From NCBI GenBank assembly GCA_019916065.1, contig CM034244.1, positions 35,897,433-35,961,432 on the forward strand: DNA of 64,000 nucleotides, given 5' to 3'. The DNA is from Vitellaria paradoxa (Eukaryota > Streptophyta > Magnoliopsida > Ericales > Sapotaceae). Every line of letters begins with the position of its first letter. Position 1 is the stretch's first letter. The notes below the pieces were generated by a model. The model worked only from the letters and a program-made list of their open reading frames with translations. It had not been told where the DNA came from and did no database searches. Positions 22,964 to 33,309 of the stretch are shown here, one piece after another. The translations under genes and the position numbers were made by a program.

Positions 22964-23109
22964 TGGACTCAGTCTGAGAAGTCCGGCGAAGAGGCGTAGG
23001 GGAAATATGGGCTAAGCTGGGTTGCTGGAGACCCGAAAATCGAACCTGTTCGCCGTGCAAAGAGCACTCCATCCAAAGGTGTCTATAATCAAAGACAACT
23101 GGGCCTAGT

Positions 23110-24607
23110 TGAGCCAATCACTGGACTCCCAAAACCAAGTCGGCCCCATAAATAGGGAGAAGAAACAAGTCAACAGCAAAAGTGGTGTTATCCACAATAA
23201 CAGGGGTGTGCATACTGACTCCACCACAACCCACCGATTCTCCATTGCCCACCGTTACTGTAAGGTGTGGAGAGGGCTGGATTTTTAACCCCAAATGAGA
23301 AGCCAGGCGTGACTGAATAAATTGTTGGTGGAGCCTCCGTCAATGAGTATGACGACGGGTTTGCCATAGACAGTGCCGGAGAGTTTGAGAGTAGATGGTA
23401 CAAACTGACTGGTAAGAGCATGGAAGGAGATTTGAGATGGATTTGGTGGTTCGAGAAGTGTTTGGTCATGTGAGGGTGGGTCGTGTGGTTCGTGGAGAAG
23501 TGGGGTTGCAGAGGGCGCAGAGAGATCCTCAACGTCATCATATTCCACAATCATACACAAGAATTGTGGTGGTTTACAGCGGTGGCCCGGCAGAAAACGT
23601 TCATCACAGTTAAAACACAATCTGTTTTCTCTCCGAGCGGCCATCTCCGCCGGAGTCAGTTTTTTGATGTGTAAGGCCTTTGGTTTGGGGGTTGTAATGA
23701 AGGCAGTGGAAGTGGATGAAGGTGCAGGAAAGGTGGTTGAGGAAGTGTTTGTTTGGGGTGTAGAGTTTGGTTTGTTGTAAGAAGGCTTTGAGTAAATTGG
23801 TTTGGAGGCATTAAGTTTCTCTTCAACGAGTTTGGCCATACCCACTGCCTCGGGTAGTGAATGGGGCTTGAGGAGGTAGAGTTCACGTTGAATCTCCGGT
23901 TTCAAGCCCGAAAGAAAGCAATTCAACAAGTTACTACTGCTTAAGCCATGGATACGAGTCGAGATGGCCTCGAATTTGGACATAAAAGCATCCACCGTAG
24001 TAGTTTGTTTCAACTTGTAAAGTTGGGCTTCATGGTTGATGAATGTAGAAGGGCCAAATCGCAGCTCCAATTGGCGGGTGAAGGCTTCCCAAGTAGAAAG
24101 TTGGTGCGTTGAGTGCATCCAATAAAACCATTGCAATGCTGGACCTGTCATGTAAAATGCGACAATGGTAAGTTTTTGCTCCGGTGGTGTACGATGGTAA
24201 GTGAAAAAATGTTCCACTTGGAATAACCATCCAAGGACATTGTCCCCTGCAAACATGGGTATTTCCAGTTTTGGGAGGCGAAGAGTATTTTGTGGGAGGG
24301 TAGAAATTTGAGTAGATGGGTCAGAGGAACGGGAAGGGGGGTGGAACGTAGAGTAGGGAGGAGTGGGAATAGGGTGAGAGAGAGAGGGTCCATGGATGGA
24401 GATTGGTGGGAAAGAAGGTAATGGCAGCAGAGGTTGTTTTTCCAGTTTAGCCAATTTAAGTTGAAGCTCGTTCATGGTAGATTGTTGACCCTGAACGAGA
24501 GTTTGAAGGGTTTCAAAAGAGTCCGTATATTTGGAAAGTTGGTCAGATAACTTGGAAAGTTGTTCTTCCATGGCAGATTTAGAACGTGTTTGTACTCCCT
24601 CTGTCAT
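23110..24607 (-). pseudogene. gypsy gag and protease
   Basis: ATG at 24607 (MTEGVQTRSKSAMEEQ) follows the primer-binding region. It is preferred to the upstream Met at 24649, which lies inside the LTR. The order is a coiled N-terminus (SKLSDQLSKYTDSFETLQ), a retrotrans_gag core (WFYWMHSTHQLSTWEAF, LELRFGPSTF) and a zinc knuckle (LCFNCDERFLPGHRCK). The protease-like active site is IDGGSTNN near 23330; a one-base shift near 23310-23325 moves the frame, and a TGA at 23120-23118 stands where the downstream frame is otherwise open. Confidence 0.9.
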
Positions 24608-24631
24608 GCTCTCAATGAAAGCACCATATAA

Positions 24632-25019
24632 TGTTGGCAACAGCTCCAATTTAGAAAATGTAAGGCTGGTATGTCGGAGAATATTCAGAGAAGAGAAGAG
24701 AGTAAAGATAAAAGAGAAAATGAGGAGGGAATAAACAGAGAGAGAGGCCGGGGAGAGAGCAATTGCTGAGAAAATTCTTTTCTATCCCTTCATTCATTGC
24801 AACGTTACATTATATAGAATTTTCTTTGTAACAGAATTCCTGATATACTGCTTTGTCCTATTCTCAGTGGTTAGAATTGTAACAAACTTTCACACAATTG
24901 GTGCCTAACACAATCAATCCATATATTTAGCTAGGACGCGCTTGGTTCTGGAACTTCTTCGCATGTTATTCAAATTTTGGGTTCCATGGACTGAAGCAAT
25001 CATAGTTGGGCTTGCATTA
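24632..25019 (-). repeat. gypsy 5' LTR (right copy)
   Basis: 388 bp. Its outer end reads TA instead of TG on the minus strand (plus strand ..GCATTA), one of 13 differences from the left LTR. The first internal bases on the minus strand include TGGTGCTTTC (from 24626), a plausible primer-binding site whose tRNA I did not identify. Confidence 0.95.
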
Positions 25020-25119
25020 GCCAACAAATAAAGGACACAATAATAAAGTTTTATTTAGCTCCAACGTAATGACAAAAGTTTTATTTATTTGGATCGATAT
25101 TGGCTTTTGCATCAGATAA

Positions 25120-25879
25120 TTAAATGCAGTTTGGATAGCATGGGCAAAGGTAAAAGCAAGCACAGCCAGTTGTGCAATATCCGTGTGCATTTTTGTATTT
25201 TCCTCCATACTCCTTCACACATTGTGAGTTGCAATAATCACTGTTGCACGGAGATGGAACTTGTATGGCAACTGCATGTACAAACATTTCCAGAACGTTC
25301 CACCATCTCCGCCATTCCTGCATTCCATTTTAGACATCTCAATTATTTACTTATAAATTAAACAAAAAAAAATTAATTTTCTTTTTATACAAATATTTAT
25401 TTTTTTTTTTCATTTTTCTCTTTGAAGAATAAAATAAAATAAATTTACCCTTTTGTTTATATGTAATATTAATTATGCCATCTATAAATATAACTATTAA
25501 CAAAACATAATTCAAGAAGTGCAAATCCACGTCAATAAATATAAGAGCATCTATATCATATCTATTGGAACAAAATTTTTAAAATGTAGTAAAAAAAAGT
25601 ACAAATAATATTTGATGTACAAATAATACGTGGTGAAATTTAATTAGAAAAAGTATAAAAAATTTATAAAAATTAATAAAATTTAGTTGATTTTGATAAA
25701 TCAAACAGTCACGTAATGTACGTTTGATGCAAGAACCTCTGATCCCTTTGCGCTAAAAAATAAAATTTATAAAATTAGGCAAAAGGGCAAGGAAAGCACT
25801 AAAATTTACCGCTGACAAGAAGGAGAGAGAGAACCACCACTGCAACAGTGTATAGGTTCTTCGCGGCTTCTCTTCTCAT
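25120..25879 (-). CDS. Defensin-like cysteine-rich secreted peptide, two exons
   Basis: Exon 1 is 25879-25810: ATG, then a signal peptide with a hydrophobic core (LYTVAVVVLSLLLVS), ending in a G|GTAAAT donor in phase 1. Exon 2 is 25271-25120, after the acceptor catgcag, also phase 1, ending in TAA. The product is 73 residues with nine Cys in the mature part (PC-NSDY-C-NSQ-C, then Y-C-TTG-C-A-C-FYL-C-P-C-YPN-C). Signal exon plus small Cys-rich exon split by one phase-1 intron is the usual plan of plant defensin-like (DEFL/LCR) genes, and C-X3-C and C-X-C spacings fit. Proposed role: secreted antimicrobial or signalling peptide (family-level inference). A TATA box on the minus strand (about 25974-25967) lies about 90 bp upstream of the ATG. 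Another acceptor at about 25305 would open a different, shorter frame, so the splice choice needs transcripts. Confidence 0.7.
25280..25809. other. Intron of the defensin-like gene
   Basis: AT-rich, with no further coding segment seen. Confidence 0.5.
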
Positions 25880-26096
25880 TGTCTCGGAGACAATAGTGTA
25901 TGGTACTATGAGATTGTATGACTACCAGAACCCACGGAAGAAATTAAGATTTCAAATGTAAGTTGGTATATAAAGAGCATTGTCTCCGTTTGTGAGTTTA
26001 AGGAGGGAGAGGAAAGCAAAAAAAATATTATTTGGAAGAAAAGAGGAAAGAAGGGAAATAATAATAATTTAAAAAAAAAAAATAGCTTTCTTCTTT

Positions 26097-26440
26097 GGGG
26101 GTGTTTGGAAGTTTAAAAAAATTTAAGTTTTGGTAGTTTTTTGAGTGTTTTTTTTTTTTGGGTACTTTTTTGTGTGTTTGGTTGAACCAAGTGAAATTTT
26201 TAGTATTTTTTAGTAACTTTTGGGTGTTTGGTAAATTTTTTACTGTAGTAAAGCAAAAAAGTGGTAACTTTTGAGTGTTTGGTATGTTTTTTACTGTAGC
26301 AAATCAAAAAAGTTGTAATTATGGAGTGGTACTTTTTACTGTAGCAAATAAAAAAAAGGGAAAATTTGTGGTTTTACCAAACATACAAAAAATAACTTTT
26401 GGTATTTTTTTTGCTATTTTTTGAGTTGCCAAACGGGCTC
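26097..26440. mobile_element. MITE of the GTTTGG family
   Basis: Begins GGGGGTGTTTGGAAGTTT and ends, on the other strand, GAGCCCGTTTGGCAACTCAA. Inside are repeated tgtttggtaaattttttactgtag-like phrases (near 26225, 26275 and 26335). It is related in style to the elements at 49682-49993 and 54298-54623. The target duplication is unclear. Confidence 0.55.
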
Positions 26441-26880
26441 TTTATTTGTCAGTGAGTTGAGAGAAATTGAAGGAAAGAAAATATATATTATTTTATCATT
26501 AAATCTTTGAAAAATTGAAAGTTTATTCTTTATTGCATGGACTAATATGTCATTATGAAATTTTTATTAATTCAATTTTCTCTCCTCTTCGTGTCTTCTC
26601 ACTTTTGGAAAGATGAAAATTTTAAAATTTTAACATTCAATTTTCTTCCTTTTTTATCGTTTCTTCTCTTAAAAAACTCACAAATTAGGAATAGATCCTA
26701 AAATTTTTTATTTTTTTTTTTTTTTTTTCATTTCGTTCCATCCAAACCAGCTGTTAGATAAACGAATTGGGAAGGAAAATATTTGAGTTTCCAAGTGACA
26801 CTAATTATTTAAGCATTATTTTCAATTGAAGTTCTCCTAACTAGGATTATTATATATATTTTTTTTGGTATGTATCAATC

Positions 26881-27789
26881 TGTTGGGTAAAATAATACTT
26901 TGACGTACGGAGTGCCGAACAAGTATAGTCAAGGTGCCACGTGGCCCAATGCTTAGCATATTTGTGTGAGCCACGTAGTCATTCGCCGAGCACGTTGCAA
27001 CGTGACACGTGGCGTTCCGCCGAACAGTTGATTGATGACACGAGAGTTCCACGTGAGTATTATACACGGATACGTGTCTTTGGGTTAATATTCCAAGAGA
27101 TATCCTGATTCTCATTATCTATGAATAATGTGTTGCTACGTGGCTATAGCCGAAGATCTCAATAGCCAATTTGTTCGGCCCATCGTTTGGCAGCTAGTAA
27201 ATGTTGGGCCTGGGACCCACAGCCTTAACGAGGGGTCATAACCATAAATGCATCGTAGTTATGACTAAACTAGGTATTTATCTCTGAGGAAGTAACTAAG
27301 TCAGCTCATTTCGTTATGAGTAGTTGACGGATGTGACAGGAAGACAGTTTGACCCCGGAATTCTGGCTATATTGCCGTGTTTAACTACCAGAAGTATTAA
27401 ATGATAGGCATGGAGTATTAAATGAAAGGTATGAGGCATTAAATGGACTGTGAAAGGCATTTAAAGCAAAAAAGGAAAAAAAGAACACGGAAGCATGGAT
27501 GATATCAAATCACAGGTATATTTTATTTATTCTTCACATTGCTATAAATAGGACATTCCACTGGAACAATTATGGTAAGCTGACTATTGCCAACTTAAGC
27601 TACTACTCATTTCTTCTTTGAAAAAGCTTTTTTCTTTGAGTGACTTGCTGACTTAAGCATCGGAGGATTTTCCGGCCAGAGACCTCCACTCCGGCCGTTA
27701 CCTTTCTTTTGTCTTTGTTCGGCAGGTAGTCGATTGCATTTTCGATTGGCGTGGTCAGCAGTTCCGGCGGTAAATTTTACTGCCGAACA
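26881..27789 (+). mobile_element. Solo LTR, 909 bp, with 5-bp target duplication
   Basis: Starts TGTTGGGTAA and ends GCCGAACA (TG..CA with TGTT/AACA termini), flanked by a perfect CAATC repeat at 26876-26880 and 27790-27794. It contains a TATA box (gctataaatagg, about 27541-27552) in plus orientation and no internal retroelement genes. That is the product of recombination between two LTRs. The repeated word TGCCGAAC or its complement recurs through it. Family not assigned. Confidence 0.85.
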
Positions 27790-27794
27790 CAATC

Positions 27795-28172
27795 CATTTT
27801 TGTTTACATATTTTTATTTAAGACACATTTCAAATTAAAATGATATAATTTAATAAAATATTTGATTTTGAGTTAATTGTCTAATTAAATAATTATAAAA
27901 TAACTATCTCTAGAAATATAGAATTGGCCCCAAATGAACTATTTTTCCATAATCAAATTCAGTAAATTTTGTGCGCGCTTTGGTTATTAATATTTAGTAA
28001 ATTTAAAGGCGGATATTACCTATTCAAAAAATAGAATTCATTTTGCATGAAAATACATAGATGAACCAAACTATTTGTCGACAAAAAACGATAATTAAGG
28101 AAAAGATCTAGGTTATAATTGTTGATTTTTTTTTTTACCAAAATTAACTAGAGAAGGATGAGATTTAGGTTA
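27795..28172. other. Intergenic, no gene
   Basis: AT-rich. The part 28085-28160 (gatctaggttataattgttg) recurs at about 39800-39845, so it is a dispersed repeat of unknown type. Confidence 0.4.
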
Positions 28173-28819
28173 TAGGAGTGTGTATTGATCAGTTTGATTC
28201 GGGTTTGTACCTAACTCGGAACCGAACCGATTTTTTTCGATTCTTACAAATTTGACTCAAAATCGAACCGATTTCAACTTGGAATTGAACTAAACCGAAG
28301 CGAAAATATCGAGTTAAATCAATTCTCTTTTCGAGTTAGTCTAAATTAGATTGAATCGGATCGATTTTGAGTTGACCCGATTTATTTATTTTTAAATTCT
28401 AAACATTCAAATAGATAATATGTTATATATTAATATAAAAGTATAAATATTATATTATATATATTATACATACACATCAACAATGGTAACTACTGTTATA
28501 ACAGTAGTTTTATATATCAATTTCAAAAAGATATTATTTTATGCATATAATATTATATAATAATATGAATACTATATAATATATTATATATATTTATCTA
28601 TTATATTTTTCAGACTAGTTCGGGTTTGTTTATTTTCGATTCAATTTTGATTCGGTTCGATTTTTTTTCTACTAACCAGAGAATCGAATCGAAAATATTG
28701 AATTGTTATTTTTTAAACCCAAAATCAAACTGATTTTGGTTTAGACTCGAACCAAATCGAACCGAAGTGGTTGAACTGGTTCGATTTTCAGTTTGTTCGA
28801 TTTTTTTTTTGCACCCCTA
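28173..28819. mobile_element. hAT-like MITE rich in GAACCGAA-type words
   Basis: Left end TAGGAGTGTGTATTGATC; right end, on the other strand, TAGGGGTGCAAAA. Both flanks carry arrays of ttcgatt/aaccgaacc words, a known style of plant hAT MITE. 647 bp, no coding capacity, and no 8-bp target duplication visible. Confidence 0.5.
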
Positions 28820-28902
28820 GCGAAGATGATAGGTGTTGGGTTAAAAAAAAAAAAACACTTAAAAATTTTAATTTTTATCAATATTTTTTAATTTCTTCTA
28901 AT

Positions 28903-31900
28903 AACTCCGCCCATGTTTTTTTCATGGCCGGTCCCAAGCCCGGATAAAGGAGAAGGGTTGTGTTAGGTAGTCGACAGTCAGCATAAAACTTTGTCGAATT
29001 TTTTATGAATTTTATGACACCTAATGAGATTTCGTGGGGCCATTCCCTACTTAGCGACGCACTGTATGGTCCGAGTACAGTGTTAAATAAGCAAGGACCG
29101 CTGTATCGGCGCCCGGGTGCGGTGTTAAATAAGCAAGGGTCCTCGCACTTTCCTGGACGAGTGAGGGGGGCAAGGAAGCTAGTCTAAAATAGAAGGCTGA
29201 GATTAGGTACTTGGAATATTGGGAGCTTAACTGGGAAACTTATGGAAGTGGTGGATACAATGGAAAGGAGAAGAATTGCAATTGCTTGCTTGCAAGGGAC
29301 GAAGTGGGTGGGACAGAAAGCTAAAGCGATTGAGAGGACTGGGTATAAGTTATGGTATACGGGACTTAATAGATCGAGAAATGGGGTCGGCATAGTAGTA
29401 AGCAAGGACCTAAAGGAAGATATAGTTAATGTGAAACGCTGTGGAGATAGGATTATTGCAATTAAGTTAGTGTTAGGAGAAGAGATAGTAAACGTAATTA
29501 GTGCTTATGCCCCCCAGGTGGGCTTAGGAGATGTACATAAGGAGAAGTTTTGGGAAGACTTGGAAGGAATGCTATTAGAGATACCTCAAGGAGAGATGGT
29601 CTTCATAGGAGGAGATTTGAATGGTCATATAGGACGCGACATAGATGGATACATAGGAGTACACGGGGGATATGGTTACGGTGATAGAAATGAAGAAGGG
29701 AAGGATATTTTGGAGTTTGCAGTGGCTTATGATCTCATGGTGACGAACACCTTTTTTAGGAAGAGAGAGGAACATTTGGTGACTTATAAGAGTGGCTCCT
29801 CAAAGACACAGATTGACTTCTTCTTAACTAGGAAAAGAGATCGTGTAGCTTGTAAAGATTGTAAAGTTATACCGGGGGAAAGTTTGACTGCCCAACATAG
29901 GTTGTTGGTCATAGATGTGCAGCTTCAAAGGTGAGCTAGAAAAAAGAAGTCGTATAGATGCTCAAAGACTAAATGGTGGAACTTAAAAGGTGATAAGCAA
30001 GCAGCATTTAGGGAAAGAGTACTAGAGGAAAACATTTGGACGGTAAATGAGAGTGCAAATATTATGTGGGATAAGGTAGCAAAGTGTATTAGAAGGGTAG
30101 AGAAAGAAGTCTTAGGAGAATCCAAAGGGAGTGCTCCGGCACAGAAAAAGGCATGGTGGTGGAACGAGGCCGTCCAAGACAAGATAAGAGTTAAAAGAGA
30201 GTGTTTTAAATCTTGGCAAAACGACCGAAATAAAGCAAACTTGGGGAGGTATAGAGAAGCTAAAAGAGAAACCAAAAAGGCAGTTAGTAAGGCTAAGGCA
30301 AAGACATTTGAGGATTTATATAGGTGACTTGACACTAAGGAGGGCGAAAGAGAGATATTCAAGCTTGCTAAATCTAAAGATAGACGGACCAAGGATTTAA
30401 ACCAAGTTAAATGCATTAAGGATGAGGATGAAAAGGTATTAGTAAAGGAAGAGGAGATAAAGGAGCGTTGGAAGAGCTACTTCTACAAGTTATTTAACGA
30501 AAGCAGTAGTAGTGACATACATTTGGGGCAGTTTACCACTTTTAGGGAAGAATTAAATTTTATGTTCTATAGGAGAATCAGTAGAGAAGAAGTAAAAGAA
30601 GTATTAAAAATGATGAAGAATGGGAAAGCGGTTGGGCCAGATGGTATCCCTATTGAGGTTTGGAGGTGCTTAGGAGAGGATGGCATAACCCATATACAAG
30701 AACAAATGAGATATTCAGAACTGTGCGAACTATCGCGGGATTAAATTGATGAGCCATACGATGAAATTATGGGAGAGAGTTATTGAGAGAAGACTAAGAA
30801 GGACAACAAATGTTTCAGAGAACCAATTTGGTTTCATGCCTGGAAGATCAAACATGGAGGCTATCTTTCTCTTGAGGAGGTTAATGGAACAGTATAAAGA
30901 AGGTAAAAAGATTTACATATGGTGTTCATCGATTTAGAGAAGGCATATAATCAGGTTCCTAGGGAGATTCTATGTAGAGTATTGGAAAAGAAAGGAGCGT
31001 GTGTCGCATATATTGAGGCGATAAAGGACATGTATGATAGAGTCATGACATCTATACGGACAACTAGTGGAGAGATTAATGAGTTCCCTATCACAATTGG
31101 TTTACATCAAGGCTCAGCGTTAAGCCCGTACTTGTTTGCTTTAGTTATGAATGAGATTACAAAACATATTCAGGATGAGGTGCCGTGGTGTATGCTATTT
31201 GCAGATGATATTGTTTTAGTAGATGAGACGAAAGAAGGAGTGAATGCTAAGCTAGAATTGTGGCGGGATACGTTAGAGACAAAAGGGTTTAGGCTAAGCC
31301 GATGCAAGACGGAATATATGGAATGTAAGTTTAGTCAAAGTAGGATAACGAGTAGTATAGAAGTAAGTTTAAGCACATAAAAGATTGTAGAGAAAGATAA
31401 ATTTAGGTACCTTGGATCTATGGTGCAACAAGATGGAGGAATTGATACTGATGTAAGTCACAGGATTCAAGCTGGATGGACCAAATGGAGGAGTGCTTTG
31501 GGGGTTTTGTGCGACCGAAAAATCCCCCTCAAGGTGAAAGTATAAGGTAGCGGTTAGATCAGCGCTACTATATGGATCAGAGTGTTGGGCAGTAAAGTAT
31601 AACCATGGTCAGAAGATGGCAATTGTGGAGATGAGGATGCTAAGGTGGATGTGCGGGATTACAAGAAAAGATAGGATTAGGAACGAGGAGATTAGGGGCA
31701 AAGTAGGAATAACACCGATTAAAGATAAAATGAGAGAAAACCGATTAAGATGGTTTGGCCATGTTAGAAGGCGTCCAGCAGAGGCACCTGTTAGAAGGTG
31801 TGAAAGTATGGAGATTGTCAAGAGTATGAGAGGTAGAGGAAGACCCAAGAGAAGCTGGAAAGAAACCATTAAACATGACCTAACTTACCTAGATTTATCG

Positions 31901-32007
31901 GAGGATATGCCCCTAAACAGATCAAATTGGCGTCGACAAATCCATATAGCTGACCCCACCTAGTGGGAAAATGCTTGGTTTGGTTTGGTTTGGTTTGGTT
32001 TGGTTTG
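28903..32007 (+). mobile_element. RTE-type LINE, near full length, decayed
   Basis: Non-LTR element with a perfect 12-bp target duplication ATTTCTTCTAAT (28891-28902 and 32008-32019). It has a 5' leader of about 290 bp, an AP endonuclease domain, a reverse transcriptase, a C-terminal region and a short 3' end. The 3' end closes with a pentanucleotide run (TTTGG)n at about 31973-32007 instead of poly(A), as RTE LINEs do. The frame is broken by stops and indels and the RT carries an internal deletion, so this copy is inactive. Confidence 0.92.
29193..31963 (+). pseudogene. LINE endonuclease / reverse transcriptase region
   Basis: The endonuclease part (29193-29934) has LRLGTWNIGSL, ACLQGTKW, GGDLNGHIG and IDFFLTRKRD. 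Databases often mislabel this domain in plants as craniofacial development protein 2-like. TGA stops lie at 29932-29934 and 30325-30327. The RT part has GKAVGPDGIPIEVW (near 30620), a deletion at about 30685-30700 where a stretch of roughly 100-150 bases of RT is missing, then [12 protein letters not shown] and an intact [10 protein letters not shown] box (near 31198). Further breaks: a one-base loss near 30910, TAA 31378-31380 and a frameshift near 31535. The C-terminal segment (MRMLRWMCGITRKDRIRNE, RLRWFGHVRRRP) is open to 31963. Confidence 0.92.
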
Positions 32008-32019
32008 ATTTCTTCTAAT

Positions 32020-33309
32020 CAAATTTTCTCATGTATCATTTTTAAATCTTTTTTTTTTCTTGCCATTCGAACACCACCGACGTCTTATCCCTTATAAGAT
32101 CATAACTTTCCTGAAAAATGTATTTTGCAAAGGTACACATAGAAAAAGTTCTGAAATAACTTTCAGTGAGCTTTTGCACAAGTCCACATATAAAAAAAAG
32201 CCATTAATACTTTAATTTGATGAGGCAGAAATCACACGAATGAGACTTCTGTTGAGAATGACTCCAACCATCCTGATTGGTTCAACAACTGCCAACCAAC
32301 CAAGAAAATTGGCAAAGACTGATTCAAGCCATTAAAGCCACCGTGAAGGCTTAAAACCAAAAACCAAGTCTCTGCAATCAAATCATAGTTTTGAGATTCA
32401 ATTTCCTATCAAAATATATGATGACGAACCACAATTTGAGATCAAATTTTACATGAATTACTAAATAAGAGAGTGCCTGAAACGATTGTCTTCTCCATCT
32501 TAAACAAACTGCCGCTGCTCATGCCAGTTTCCTCACAACCACCACTACCATAAGTCACAATTATTTCTCACCCCCAAACGTCAGATTCACCACCCACCTC
32601 GGCCACCGATCGTCACTCGTCGATCACTCTCTCTGTTGCCAGTCACCACCCATTTTCAAGTATTGCCGACCAGTCACAACCTTAGCTGCCAATCACTATC
32701 TCTCCTGCCATCACTGCCGCCTACCTCTGACTAACCATTACCTCCGTCAGTAGCCACCACCCACCTCTAATCATCTCTGCCTGCCAATGCCCACCCTGTC
32801 AGTACTCTAGTTACCAACTAACAACTATTATTAACAAATGCGTATTCAAGTTTTTTTTCCCCTGTTCTAAAAATTATGACTAAAAAATTGAATACTAAAA
32901 ATTGAATACAAAAATTAAAAATTGATAGTTTGGTCAAATGGGCTTAAAAGTTTTTTTTTTTTTTTTTTTTTTATTTTGTATTGTTGAAAGAGATACCCAT
33001 GGAATATGCCCAATGATGCACAATAATTAGAATATATCCAAAAAATATTAGTAATAATACTTATGATTATGAGTAAATAAAAACATTTTTGATCAATGAG
33101 AATACTCTTGGCATCTACTTTTTCAGTTATTTGTAATTGAACAACATACCTAAATGGAGTGAACATATATATTGAAAAACAAACCATACCCACGGAGACA
33201 ACACATGAATTGAAAAACAAACATTATTTGTAAGTGAACAACATACCACAACATACCTAGACACGCAAATAGCAAAAACACAAGAGCAGATATACAAAAC
33301 AAAAGCAAC
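32020..33309. other. Intergenic; 3' side of the receptor-kinase gene
   Basis: No gene seen. 32580-32820 is a C-rich run of caccac/gccgcc-like words without an open frame. 33120-33250 contains two copies of ttatttgtaattgaacaaca-like sequence about 97 bp apart, probably in the kinase 3' UTR. A long T run lies at 32950-32971. Confidence 0.45.

Larger units (their letters stand above)
18991..25019 (-). mobile_element. Ty3/gypsy chromovirus-type LTR retrotransposon, decayed
   Basis: 388-bp LTRs at both ends and a perfect 5-bp target duplication GCCAA (18986-18990 and 25020-25024). Read on the minus strand the interior runs gag, protease, RT, RNase H, integrase, chromodomain, the Ty3/gypsy order. 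The chromodomain, the short LTRs and a size of about 5.4 kb after removing the nested insertion suggest the Reina-like chromovirus branch (inference). LTRs differ at 13 of 388 positions (3.4%; 12 transitions), roughly 1.3 million years at an assumed 1.3e-8 per site per year. The coding frame has several frameshifts, at least one stop and a lost RT catalytic pair, so this copy is inactive. Confidence 0.95.

Noticed and set aside
27607..27792. 61-codon minus frame
   Set aside because: Lies inside the solo LTR.
29925..30416. 163-codon minus frame
   Set aside because: Antisense shadow of the LINE coding region.
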